Shown: positions 22,353 to 32,800 of the stretch, one piece after another
Numbering within the stretch: the first letter of the stretch is position 1
Layout: every line of letters starts with the position of its first letter
Position numbers and translations under genes: made by a program
Assembly: GCA_012512265.1 (NCBI GenBank)
Contig: JAAZEM010000143.1
Location: 1-46,777, forward strand
DNA length: 46,777 nucleotides
Direction: 5' to 3'
Source of the DNA: Armatimonadota bacterium
Lineage (GTDB): Bacteria; Armatimonadota; JAAZEB01
Notes under the pieces: generated by a model
Told to the model about the DNA's origin: nothing
Database searches by the model: none
The model's input: the letters and a program-made list of their open reading frames with translations, nothing else

Positions 22353-25300
22353 TCACGGCTTGCTATCCGCGCTCCCGATCCGGGCGCCGGTGGCGAGGTC
22401 CACATAGGCGAAGGTTGGGATGCGGTAGCTCTGCCCCGGCAGGACGTTATAGAGGTAGCCTTCCGCGTAGTCGTTGGGGTCCTGATAGCCGCGCACCAGC
22501 GACATAGCTCCGAGCGAGACTCGGGCGCCCTGGGCCGACACAACGGTGTAGGCGGCGCCCTGCTTGCCGTCGTTCTCCACGAAGATCGTGCGCCCGGCGA
22601 GCGCCTTCGGGTTTGGGAGAGGGGCGCTCAGCTCGAGCTGCTGGTCGTTCGGGTCGTCCGCGAGCACGCGCGCGAGGGTGCCGGTGTACGCGGGCGTTTC
22701 GGCGGTCAGCCGGAAAGCGCCGCGCTCCAGGAGCGTGCCTTCAATCAGCTTGGCGCACTCCACCTGGCCGTCGCGCAGCGAGAGGAAGCCATGGGCGCCC
22801 TCCAGTGTGATCCCGCCGTCCACGCGAACGCGGCCCGGGGTTTCGCAGCTGATCAGCACATCGCGCCGGCCATCGGCGAGCGTCACCTCCACGGCCACGG
22901 GGTGGGTGCCTGGGGCGGCCTCGACCACCTCCAGCCGGCGCACGCTCTGGATGAACGGCTGCCGGTCATACGGCTCCAGGAGCGTGACGAAGGTCGATTC
23001 CAGGTTCTCGCCCTTGCGCGTGAGGAGGAGGTAGCGCATCCGCCGGGGAGCGCCGCGCTTGATCTGGGGCGGGTCGCCAGCCGCCAGCGCCGCCTCCTGC
23101 GCGGGCGTCAGGCTGTGAATGCGCAGGTGCGGCTCGCGCCCCTCCGCGATCCGGTTGCGCGTGTCCGTGGCGCGGTAATCGAGCGTGAACGCGGCCGGCG
23201 GGTTGGGCATCCGCTCGACGTTATAGAGGAACGAGAAGCCAGCCTTCGAGCGCCACTCCTTGTCCAGCGCCTCGAACGGCACGTCTGGGCCAGCGAAGGT
23301 GCCTTTCTCCTGCCGCTTCAGGACGAGCCCGGTGGCGGTCACATCCCCGGGAGGGCCGTGCAACGAAAGCGTGTGTTCCTTGCCCCCGCGCACCCGGAAA
23401 AGATCGAGCACATAACTGCTGCGCGCGCTCGCGTCCACCAGCCAGGCAGTGCGCCGGTAGGTAGTGCAATTGGGGTAGATGCCGTCGCTGGAGAGGTCTA
23501 CCAGGCGCGCCTTGCCTTCCGGCTCGAACGAGAGGAGCCGGCCGGTGTAGGAGTTGTTCTGCGCGGAGCCATCCACGGTGACCACGTTGTGCGAGGCGTT
23601 GTTGCGGCACCACGCCGAGTCCTTGGGCCGGCCGCTAGCATACTCCGGGTAGCCCAGGTCGGGCAGCATGTCGATATTCTCGGCGTAAAGGCCGAGGTTC
23701 AGACGGTCCTTGTGCCCGTGGCCGGTGTTTCGCCCGTAATAGACCCAGAGCGCCCTCCCGTGCTCGCGGTGGGGCGCCTGGAGAACGGCCAGGCCCCAGC
23801 CATCCATGAACCCACTCTCCAGGGGCGGCTCCGGGCCGGAGACCAGGCGTGCGACCTCCTCGCGTAGCGCTTCCGGATTCTCGGAGAAGATGGAGCCGTG
23901 AACCCGGTCGAGCTTTCGCCCGAGCATCTGCCAGGCAAAGCGGGCGAGCGCCGGATCGCGATAAATCTCGTAGGCGCGGAGGAGAGCCTGTGCGCTAGGC
24001 GCGAAGATCCCCCAGGCGCTCGCAGCGCCCGAGTCGCCGATGGGAGGCGTCACGGCGTCGAGGCAGGTCCACCGCTTGCACGCCAGGTAATACTGCCGGT
24101 ACTTGGGAAAGTCACGGTAGATGCTGCGCGCGCGGTACTTGGCGTTGTCCTCCAGCAAGTCAGCGGCAGGCTGGAGTGAGGCACCCCAGAGTGAGTAGCC
24201 GGGAGCGCCTTCGTTGCCCTGACCGTCGCGATCCATGACGCTGACAAGCACTTGGGCCAGACTGCCCCCCGTGCAGATCTCCCGTCCGGGATTGTTGGGA
24301 TCGCGCTGGTAGGTGCCGGGCGCGAAGACCCAATCGATCAGCTGGGGCGTCTCTTTCGGGTCATCGAGCGCGAGCGCGGCGGTGATCATCGTCCGCTGGT
24401 GCATCCCCTGGTTGCCGCGGATCCGTCCGTCCTTCACCGCTGTGATGATCTCGCGGATCAGCCCTCGCTCGATGTGCGCGGCAACCGCCTTCGGATCGGG
24501 CGTGGGTGGCAGCTCCTGGCGCCGGTGCATCTCATTGACGAAGGCGGCCAGCTCCGTATCGCGGATCAGGGCGTCGAAGATCTGGTCGTAGGCGAGCGCC
24601 CATCTGCTTCCGTTGCCCGTCTCCCAAATGGAGCCCTCCACTTTTCCCATGCCCCGGCCGCCGTGCGAGTGCGAGAAGCCCTGTTCGTGCAGCGGCCAGA
24701 AATCCATCTCCGGATAGACATCGGCCAGGCGGGCCAGGAGCACGCCGCACTTGTGGGCATACACCGGGTCTTCGGTGAGCGTGTAGGCGCGCGTCAGACT
24801 GGCGATCGCGCGCTTGATCTCCGTCCAGAGACCCCATTGCACGTACACGGCGATGAAATCCCAGCGCGTGCCCTGCTCATCGGTCCAGCCATAGCCGTCG
24901 TCCACGTAGGCCCGGTGGAGGGGATCGTTCGGGTCGGGGTGGGCGGTGTTGAAGAGGAGCTTCGGGTCGCCCTTGCCCCGGCGGAAGAAGCCGTGCTTGT
25001 CCAGGGCCGAGCGGTAGTAGGCACCGAAGTCGTTGCTGGGGAAGACGGCCTGGCACTTGGGGTTCGGACAGGTGATCTTCCAGGGCTTGCCAAAGACGTC
25101 GCATCTCCAGGGATAGTTGCCGAAGGGGATGATCCCCTCCTTGCACTCCGGACAGAGCGCCGTCTTGTTGGTGCCCGCGATGTTGTAGACGTGGATGCTG
25201 CGCGGTAGCTCCTGGCTGGGGATCAGCGCCCACAGCTCCTCATCGGACATCGCCTTCCAGCGCTCCGCCGCCTTCTCCGCGGCTGCGCGAGCGGATCTCG

Positions 25301-25454
25301 CCCAGCCATAGCGGGCGGCGTTGCGCACCGCGTTGGCTCGCTGTTGTGCTGTCACCGTGAGGCTGGCCTCCTTAGCCTGGAGCACAGAGAGCCCCGCGAG
25401 GCCGATCACTCCTGTCAGCGCCACTGTGAACAGCGCGCGTTGCAGAGGCGTCAT
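22353..25454 (-). CDS. Secreted heparinase II/III-like polysaccharide lyase with Cys4 motif
   Basis: Predicted exported protein of 1033 residues. A signal peptide covers about 1-27 (RALFTVALTGVIGLAGLSVLQA). A Cys4 motif follows at 101, 104, 129 and 134 (CPECKEG...TCPNPKC), then FPSNDFGAYYRS, characteristic of a group of heparinase-like proteins. The middle is an alpha-alpha barrel (MDFWPLHEQGFSHSHGGRGMG), then the heparinase beta-domain motif NTGHGHKDRLNLGLYAENID and ASHNVVTVDG. The C-terminus has LPNPKALAGRTIF, also present in the heparinase at 40998-44561. Heparinase II/III proteins eliminate uronic-acid-containing chains; the real substrate is unknown. Residues upstream of the chosen ATG are not protein-like. 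Its stop touches the start region of the M14 gene. Confidence 0.85.
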   Translation of the reverse strand: MTPLQRALFTVALTGVIGLAGLSVLQAKEASLTVTAQQRANAVRNAARYGWARSARAAAEKAAERWKAMSDEELWALIPSQELPRSIHVYNIAGTNKTALCPECKEGIIPFGNYPWRCDVFGKPWKITCPNPKCQAVFPSNDFGAYYRSALDKHGFFRRGKGDPKLLFNTAHPDPNDPLHRAYVDDGYGWTDEQGTRWDFIAVYVQWGLWTEIKRAIASLTRAYTLTEDPVYAHKCGVLLARLADVYPEMDFWPLHEQGFSHSHGGRGMGKVEGSIWETGNGSRWALAYDQIFDALIRDTELAAFVNEMHRRQELPPTPDPKAVAAHIERGLIREIITAVKDGRIRGNQGMHQRTMITAALALDDPKETPQLIDWVFAPGTYQRDPNNPGREICTGGSLAQVLVSVMDRDGQGNEGAPGYSLWGASLQPAADLLEDNAKYRARSIYRDFPKYRQYYLACKRWTCLDAVTPPIGDSGAASAWGIFAPSAQALLRAYEIYRDPALARFAWQMLGRKLDRVHGSIFSENPEALREEVARLVSGPEPPLESGFMDGWGLAVLQAPHREHGRALWVYYGRNTGHGHKDRLNLGLYAENIDMLPDLGYPEYASGRPKDSAWCRNNASHNVVTVDGSAQNNSYTGRLLSFEPEGKARLVDLSSDGIYPNCTTYRRTAWLVDASARSSYVLDLFRVRGGKEHTLSLHGPPGDVTATGLVLKRQEKGTFAGPDVPFEALDKEWRSKAGFSFLYNVERMPNPPAAFTLDYRATDTRNRIAEGREPHLRIHSLTPAQEAALAAGDPPQIKRGAPRRMRYLLLTRKGENLESTFVTLLEPYDRQPFIQSVRRLEVVEAAPGTHPVAVEVTLADGRRDVLISCETPGRVRVDGGITLEGAHGFLSLRDGQVECAKLIEGTLLERGAFRLTAETPAYTGTLARVLADDPNDQQLELSAPLPNPKALAGRTIFVENDGKQGAAYTVVSAQGARVSLGAMSLVRGYQDPNDYAEGYLYNVLPGQSYRIPTFAYVDLATGARIGSADSKP

Positions 25455-25552
25455 CTTCTTCTGCCCTTTCGCATGCGGCCGGCGGCGCCTCGATGGGGTG
25501 ACGGGCTCCCCTTTGCGCCGGTGGCAGAAAGGGCTTTGCCCGCCGGCCAATG

Positions 25553-25589
25553 GGGCGGGAGGGAGCAGGGTCACGCCCGCCTCCCGCCC
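25553..25589 (-). terminator. Hairpin downstream of the PcRGLX-like gene
   Basis: GGGCGGGAGG and CCTCCCGCCC pair over a 17-base loop, 25 bases beyond the PcRGLX-like stop on the minus strand. No T-tract follows, so transcription may partly continue into the heparinase gene that starts at 25454. Confidence 0.45.
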
Positions 25590-25613
25590 TACGCCTGGAG
25601 GCCTCTCCACTCG

Positions 25614-28600
25614 TCAGCGCCCGGGATCGAACCACTCCTGCGCTGTGCGCGAGAGGTAGGGAGGAACGCCCTCTAGCTCGCAACCCAGGTCCATCGCGGC
25701 CCACACGACCAGGCTCCACACCTTTCCCGTGTCGGCCGGCGCCGGCTTCACGACGATCGTGCCGCGTTCGGGGTGCCTGGGATCCACCGTTCCCTTCGGC
25801 GCGCCCTCGATGAACGCTTGTCCGGGGTTGGAGTCCTGGTGGACCGCCGCGATCTTGCCATCCGGCGTGATCGCCGCGCCGCCATAGGTGCCGGAGTGGA
25901 CCCCGAGCAGGTGGATGCGGAACTCCTTTGTTCCTGCCGGCACGAAGAAGTGATACCGCGCGCGGCCTACGCCGCCGAAGCGGAAGCCGGGCACGGTCTG
26001 CGTCACGATCCCCAGGCCGTCGCCACTCAGGTCCCACACGCTGCGCTGGTCATCCTGAATCACCACCCGGAAGAGCGCGCCAGCGGCTCCGCGGAGGGGA
26101 CATCGGATCTCGCAGGCAGTGTCGGTGCTGAACTGCTCCTCGTGCACGACCTTCCCCGCCGCGTCCAGGACGCGGAGCGTACCGGTTTCGGCGCGCTTCA
26201 TCATGGAGCCGTGGGGCGAACGCTTTGCCACCAATTCGCCGGTGGGCCCGTCCAGGCGCACAAAGAAGCGCTTCTCGTCCGGGGCGCGCACGTTGTGCAG
26301 CGTCGCCACGGGCGTGCGCGCGGCCCACTCCTCAAGCCCGGTATCGCTGCCATCCAGCACGCGCGCTCCCTTATCCGGGCGGCGCGCGTACCACTCCTGC
26401 AGGAGGGCCAGCGTTCCGGACGTGAAGTGCATCTTCTGCGCAACCGACTTTCCGAAGGCGTCGGCGCCCCGACGCACCACGCCCCGCAGGCCGCTCTCCG
26501 CCACGCGGATGAAGCGCTCATCGCCCGTCAGGTGCCCAACATAGGCGACCGACCCGATGATCAGCGGGTTGAGGGTGGTGCTTGCCTTGTAGAAGGGCTC
26601 GCCTGTCACCGAAGCGGAGTAGGGCCATCCCTCGGCAACCTCGTCCCAGGACTTGAGCACCCACTCCGCGGCGGCGATCAGCGATTTGCGCACCGCGGGA
26701 TCGCCCGTCTCCTCATGGAGGGCTTGCAGCCCGCCGAGGAGGACGCCCATCAGGAAGAGGTTGTTGCCGCGCGCGCCAGGGCGGTCCCCAGCGTGGTCGC
26801 GCGGGAGGGTGTGGGGCCACGCGCCGCCCTCGTCGAACTTCTGCTCGCTCAGCGCCACGGATCCGATGTGCCGGGCTGCCTCCAGGTACTTCGGATCGCC
26901 CGTAGCCCGGTAGATCGCCAGGACGGCCTTGATCGACCAGCCGGCCGAGCGCTCGTGCGTGCCCAGCGCCTTGAACGCCGGCGCCGCGGCCCAGACGATG
27001 TGCTCGCCCAGCCCGATCGCCGCCTCCATCACGCGCGCGTCGCCCGTCAGGTACCAGGCATCCACCATCCCATCGGCCCAAGTGTGCCCGTTGGCGGCCT
27101 CGGTGTGATAGTCATACCGGTGGCTCCAGGTGGCCAGCGGGGGATTCTGCGACCACGTGCCGGTGTGGCCGATGGAGTGCTGGTGATTGGCGCCCACGTA
27201 GTAGGGATCCGGATAGGCGTGGACGCAATCGACATCGGCCTGATGCCGCGCCGCGATCAGCGCCGCACGGAAGTAGTCGCGGTTCCCGGTGCGCGCGAAC
27301 TGCATGAAGAAGCCGTGTGCGAAGTCGTACTCATTGTTGCCCCAGTTGCGCCCGCGCTCGCCGAACCAGTCGCCGTAGTTCAGGTAGCCATACTCGCGCG
27401 TTCGTACCCGGCTGCGCTCGTTGGCCTGATAGGCGGCGGCCACCCATGCATCCCACGCGGAGAACTGCTTCTGGAGCGGCGCCGCCAGCCGCCCGAGCGC
27501 GCCCGTGGACGCGTACCAGGAGGCGGGTAAGACAGCGATCACCGGCGCGTTCGTCTCGGCATCGATCTCCTCAGGCGTCGTCTGCCCGCTGAAGTCGAAG
27601 CTGATGCGCTCCGTGAACGAGACGCCCCACTTGAACCGGTACTTCCCCTCTACGAACGGATAGAGGAGGTAGTGGGGCAGGTTCTTGCCATACTCCGGAC
27701 CAGGTTGCGCCGGCAGGAGGTCGATGGAAAGGCCGTTGCCCTCGCACGAGAGGCCCTTCGGCCAGCGCTGCCAGAAATCGCGCACCGCGACGGTCAGCGC
27801 GCCCCGCTCGGTGGAGACGCGAATCACGCCCGGCGCCTGGCCTCCCTTGCTCTGCTGACCATCGGCGCGCACCAGGCACTGCGCTTCGTCCTCCTGGAAG
27901 AGCGAGAGCGTCCGGCCCTCGCGCGGCTGTAGCTTCCCCGCCTTATCGCGCAGGAAGAGCGTTCCCTGCCGGATGCTCCCGGACGGCGCGAACGGCAGCG
28001 AGAGCGAGGTGATATCGGTGAACTCGGTCCTCAGGTAGTCGTTGAGATGCGTCAGCGCCAGTTCAACGCGAGGCGAGCCGGCACGGAAAGTGAGCCGGGC
28101 GATGTAGCGCATGTAGGTCGTGCCATCGGCTGCCGCGTAGGCGCCCTCGACGCGCACCACAAGCATGCACGGGCCCTGCTCCTCGAACCGCACGCTCTCC
28201 GGTGGGCGAGCGGAGGCCGTGAACAGCTTGCCGCGCTCGTCGACCAGGCGGATCCCATCCGGGCCGAATGCCGCGACGCGCTCGGTTTCAGCAAACCGGC
28301 CATCGCCGTTGGCATCGAGGCGCACGTCCTGAAGCAGGTTGAACTGCCGCTTATCGATCACCGCCTGCAGCGGCCCGGTGGTGACCGTCAGCTGCGCGTC
28401 GGTCTCGGTGGCTTTGAGCGGGGAGGACGCGGCGGCGCGCTTCACCTGGCTCCCGAACTCGACGGTGTACTCAGTCGATTCGCGCGCTTTGAGCGGTGCC
28501 GCGAACTGGACGAGCACCCACTTGAGGCTGTCATCAGGCCAAAAGGAGGTGGGCGTCACCTGGCAGGGGATCTCAGTGCCCCCTGGAGAGAGAATGCGCA

Positions 28601-29549
28601 CCTGCGCTGCGTCGAAGAGGGCACCCTTGGCAAGAGGGAAGCCGAAGCGGATGGGCGTCGCCTTTCGGGCGACCCCCGCCTCTTCGAGGAGATGAACCCG
28701 CACGCGCTCGCGGGTGGCCGAGCCGCTCTTCCCCGGCTGGCGCGCCGTGGCCGAGAATGGCATGGCGGGGCGCGGCCGGCCGATGGTGATCGGCGTCTTT
28801 GGCGCTACCTGCTCGTAGGTGAGGCCTTTGTCCTCCAGGCGCTCCAGCTTCACCACGTCGTTATGATACCGGTAGTCGGCAAAGCCGCGCAAATCGGCGA
28901 GCTGGCGGCGATCCAGCTTGGGTACCGCCTGTGCCGATCGCGGCAGCATCGCCACCCGGTGGGGCGTGCCGTCACTCCGCCCGCCGGCGCGCTGGACGAG
29001 GAGATGGACTCCGACTGCGATCTGGTCACCGACCACCGCCAGGGGCGCGTCGAGGACCAGATAGAGCACGTTCCCATCTACCGTGCCGCCTGCCATAGAG
29101 TTCCCACTGTCATAGGCGTTGTTGTGGAGGGAGAGGGAGACATCTCGCCCAGACACCACCGCCATCAGATCGACACCACCGTGGTGTGGGTCTTTGCGCC
29201 CTGTCTGCGGGTTGTTGTCCATGTCGGCGTAGAGGATGAGGGTGGCGCCGATGAAGTTGGGCTTGCGCGCGAAGGTCACCCGGAAGAGCAGGCGGTTTCC
29301 GCCCACGTGGCAGGCATCGAGAGCGAGAATATCGGGCGCGTGTTGCGCGGCCTGCTCTTCGGAGTAGTTCTCATTCTTGCTAGTCGCGATAGGGACCAGT
29401 TCCTGCTTGACCTGCGGCAGCAGGCCGAGCTTTGTCTCTACTGCATCCGGAATGCCATCGCCATCGGCATCCGCGGCGGGTGCGGAGCACGCGGGCGATA
29501 GGACGAAAGAGAGCGCCGTGAGCACGAGCGCGAGGCGGTATAGATGCAT
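25614..29549 (-). CDS. Secreted PcRGLX/YetA-like exo-rhamnogalacturonan-lyase-type protein (PL26-like)
   Basis: Predicted exported protein of 1311 residues. A signal peptide (about 1-25) is followed by a calcium-loop motif DADGDGIPDAVE as in thrombospondin-type repeats, then a beta-domain (about 50-200). From about 280 the sequence matches the N-terminal RIFT-type domain of PcRGLX/YetA proteins: IRFGFPLAKGALFDAAQVRI, then EIPCQVTPTSFWPDDSLKW. A large alpha-alpha-barrel-like region follows (GNNEYDFAHGFFMQFARTGN, NGHTWADGMVDAWYLTGD), then C-terminal beta-domains. The PL26 type cleaves rhamnogalacturonan; that this protein does so is inference. The ATG is preceded by GGAGGAG. The gene lies between two heparinase-like genes in one minus-strand run. 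Confidence 0.75.
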   Translation of the reverse strand: MHLYRLALVLTALSFVLSPACSAPAADADGDGIPDAVETKLGLLPQVKQELVPIATSKNENYSEEQAAQHAPDILALDACHVGGNRLLFRVTFARKPNFIGATLILYADMDNNPQTGRKDPHHGGVDLMAVVSGRDVSLSLHNNAYDSGNSMAGGTVDGNVLYLVLDAPLAVVGDQIAVGVHLLVQRAGGRSDGTPHRVAMLPRSAQAVPKLDRRQLADLRGFADYRYHNDVVKLERLEDKGLTYEQVAPKTPITIGRPRPAMPFSATARQPGKSGSATRERVRVHLLEEAGVARKATPIRFGFPLAKGALFDAAQVRILSPGGTEIPCQVTPTSFWPDDSLKWVLVQFAAPLKARESTEYTVEFGSQVKRAAASSPLKATETDAQLTVTTGPLQAVIDKRQFNLLQDVRLDANGDGRFAETERVAAFGPDGIRLVDERGKLFTASARPPESVRFEEQGPCMLVVRVEGAYAAADGTTYMRYIARLTFRAGSPRVELALTHLNDYLRTEFTDITSLSLPFAPSGSIRQGTLFLRDKAGKLQPREGRTLSLFQEDEAQCLVRADGQQSKGGQAPGVIRVSTERGALTVAVRDFWQRWPKGLSCEGNGLSIDLLPAQPGPEYGKNLPHYLLYPFVEGKYRFKWGVSFTERISFDFSGQTTPEEIDAETNAPVIAVLPASWYASTGALGRLAAPLQKQFSAWDAWVAAAYQANERSRVRTREYGYLNYGDWFGERGRNWGNNEYDFAHGFFMQFARTGNRDYFRAALIAARHQADVDCVHAYPDPYYVGANHQHSIGHTGTWSQNPPLATWSHRYDYHTEAANGHTWADGMVDAWYLTGDARVMEAAIGLGEHIVWAAAPAFKALGTHERSAGWSIKAVLAIYRATGDPKYLEAARHIGSVALSEQKFDEGGAWPHTLPRDHAGDRPGARGNNLFLMGVLLGGLQALHEETGDPAVRKSLIAAAEWVLKSWDEVAEGWPYSASVTGEPFYKASTTLNPLIIGSVAYVGHLTGDERFIRVAESGLRGVVRRGADAFGKSVAQKMHFTSGTLALLQEWYARRPDKGARVLDGSDTGLEEWAARTPVATLHNVRAPDEKRFFVRLDGPTGELVAKRSPHGSMMKRAETGTLRVLDAAGKVVHEEQFSTDTACEIRCPLRGAAGALFRVVIQDDQRSVWDLSGDGLGIVTQTVPGFRFGGVGRARYHFFVPAGTKEFRIHLLGVHSGTYGGAAITPDGKIAAVHQDSNPGQAFIEGAPKGTVDPRHPERGTIVVKPAPADTGKVWSLVVWAAMDLGCELEGVPPYLSRTAQEWFDPGR

Positions 29550-29802
29550 GGTGGCCAACTCCTCCGTTCAAGGGTACGCGGGCGGGGCGCTACCCCGTTG
29601 GGGAAGCCATTCTACATCATGCTAGCCGATCCCTGGCCGGGATGCTACCCCAGGAGCGAGCCTGAACGCCGGGGCCGACCGGCACGCGGGCCAATACACG
29701 CGGCGGGTCTCCCCGGCGCCCGGCACCATGCCAGAGCCCGTCAGTTCCACCGGGTTCGTTTAGCCGGGCTCCTCTTCATTTGCAGATAAATAAAGACGCG
29801 GC

Positions 29803-32800
29803 CTATTCCTCCAGCGGAATGAGGAGCCAGTAGTCGAGGTTGAGCAGGCCGGAGAGCGTTAGGATCTCCAGGTGGTGCTCGCCGGCAGTCAGCTCGATGG
29901 CGGCTGGCTGGCCCTGGGCGTCGCACACGACGTGGTGCCTCCACTCCTGTGGAGTGGTGCCATATCCGCCGGTGCTGGCGAAACTGGCGATGGGATTCCC
30001 GCCGGCCGGCTTGCCGTCGATCCGGACGACGCGCTCTGCCATAGGCTCGTGGGTCGCGGCCTTCAACACGAGCAGGTAGCGCCCGGTTTGGGGCACGTTC
30101 ACCACCCACCGGCACCCAAGACCCGAGACCGCCGGCAACGAGACGCCCTTGCCACCGGAGAGGAAGGGGCGGTGCGTGTAGATCTGGGGCGTGCCATGCA
30201 GGCCTGTGGCATAGCTCTCCGCCTCTATCTTCTGTCCGGCGGCAAGGCGAGGGTCGTCTTTGGCGAGCGGTTGCGCGGGAACGCTTTTTCCCTGATACGC
30301 CTCCTCGAACGCGATCCGGGGGAGGGGAGTGCCCACGGGCACCTCAACCAGGAGGAAGTCGGAGCCCTGGAGCACGACCTCCGAGCCGTTCGTGATGGCC
30401 TCCTTCCCCACCCAGACGCGGGCGCGCGCGGCGGCCTCGCCGGACAGCCGGGCCCGGTAGATTCCCTGGCGGGCATGCACCACAACCCACGCGGCCACCG
30501 TGTTGTTGGCGGTGCGCGAGACCCCCGCGCCCTCTTTCATCTCTGCCTGGCCGACTGTCACCCGGAGCGTGCCCGCGGGCGCCGGCTGGGGTACCCCGGC
30601 AGGAACGACGCTTAGAGCGTGCTCGCCCTTCGCGACCCGCAGCCGGATCGTGCCGGACTTCGCGTCGTACGTCCACTTGCCTGGGGCGAGCGTCTTGCCA
30701 TCCAGGCGCACGCCTGTCGGGCGCTTCCCCACGTGCAGCCGGATGTTGGCATCGGCATCCGTGGCGATCGCGCTCTCGAAGCTGCCTCCAACCCACCCGG
30801 CCTCCACGCGGCAGGGTGCCGAGGAGGCGATAAGCGTGGTGGCACCGTGTTGCAGGCGCGTGCCGGAGACGAGCAGGTAGCGCGCGGTGCCCGCGCCCTG
30901 CCGGCTGGCGGCGACGGCGCCATCAAAGCGCAGGCTGCCCAGCGCGCGCGTGCGAGGCGCCCCCGGAGTGGCGAAAGCGATCACTTCCGAACCGAGCACC
31001 AGCCCGGTGGCTCCTTCGCCGCGCACCAGCCGGCCCGTCTGAGCTGGGGGCGTGGCCTCGCGAAACGCCTGGAGGAGGGTGAGGAACGCCTGGCTCGCCG
31101 CCTTCTCCCGCGTCTCGGCGCGGTAGTGCCACTGGTTGGGCATCGATCCGCCGCGCGCTTCCGGAGGCACGCCGAAGTCGTCATCTTGCGATTGATTCAG
31201 CCCGGCTGGCAGGAGGTGCTGCACGCGCAGCCGCGCCTGCCCGCGGCGCACGAGCACGCTCTGGCGCGCGGGGTCGATCTCCATCCGTTCCGCCGCGTGG
31301 AGCAGCCACTGGAAGGTGGCTGGCTGCGGGCTCTCCAGGTCGTCATAAATGACGAACGCATCCGGGCGCAGGTGGAGGATGTGCCGGCGGAAGCGGTTCA
31401 GCCGGCCCGCGTACGCCTCGGCGGCCTCGCCGCACCAGTAGGCGTAGCTCTTGCCGGCGTGGAACGCGACGCTCTGCCCCCGGGCGGTGATCTCCATCTC
31501 TTTCTGGCCCTCGCCATCCACGAGGATCGTGTTGTGCGCTTTGGTACGGATCGCCCACTCCTTGTGGTGCGGGCTGTGGTACCAGGGGTAGTAGCCACTA
31601 TCAATAGCGAGAGGCTCTCCAAACGCGGCCAGGACGAAGCTGTTCTGGTCGGCATGGCTGTGGTTGAACGAGCCATAGGGGCTTGCCTTCGCCAGGAGCA
31701 TCACTCCGTCTGGCGCGTAGAGATGCGAGTACATCGCCACCCAGCCGATGTCGTTGGAGACGCGCGCCTGCGGGAGGTCCACCGGCGGGCGCAGCGGCAC
31801 GTTGGCTCGGGGGAAGAGGAAGCCATAGGGCCCGCTATCCGGCGGCGCGCTCACCAAGTCGGCGTACCACTGGTAATAGGGGTTCCGATAGACCGCCGCG
31901 TAGCGCTCCAGATTGCGCTTATCGGTCGCGTCCACGCCATAGGGCCCCGTATCGCCGAAGTAGGAGAAGCCACACCACGGCGGCTGGAAGTAGAGCTTGA
32001 ACAGGCCGTTGTTGCGGAACCACGGCTTCTGGTAGAGATCGATTTCGGTGGCCGACTTCAGCGCGTCCAGGTACTGGAGCGCGAAGGAGCACGACCACTT
32101 CCAGTAGCTGACGCCCTGCGACCATCCGCCGTCGTCGCCGCCCCAGGGCGGGAAGTTGGCGGAGTAGACCCGGATGGTGTAGGCCGTCCACTCGTCTGCC
32201 TCGGGCACTTCGCCGGCGATGGCGAGGGTGGCCAGGCCCAGGTAGCCGATGTTCGACTGCCCGTGGGAATCGAGCGGGTAGTTCAGGATCTTGTTGTTCG
32301 TCGCGTAGATCCGGTACATGATCCGGCACCGGTCGGCAATCGCCTTCTGGATCGGCGCGCGCTCCTCAGGCGAGAGAGTGTCCGCGATCCAGTCGTAGGC
32401 CATAGCGCTTTTGATGAGGAGATCGCGGAAAACCTGGTCGTTCGAGCGGAAGCCGGTCGCGCCATCGGGATCCCACTGGGAGAGGTGGAGGAGGTAGCGC
32501 TTCGCGCCTTCGGCATAGCGGGGCTCGCCCGTGATCAGATAGCCGAAGGCGAGGTTCCAGAGGCCGGACGACACCTGCCCGGCGGCCGCGCGGAGCCGGG
32601 AGTCGATCTTGAAATACTCCAGGTCAATCGGGCGCCCGCGCAGGTCGCAATCGACCGGCTCGGCGGCGGGCTCGGCCTTCAGTAGCCGCTCGAGCAACGG
32701 CTCGTACTGCTCCCACCACGCCTTGCCCTCGGCCTGGCGGCGCGCGCGGAGCGCGGGAAGCTCCTCGCGCGTGACGTAGAGCCGGGGGTGGTCACGCCGC

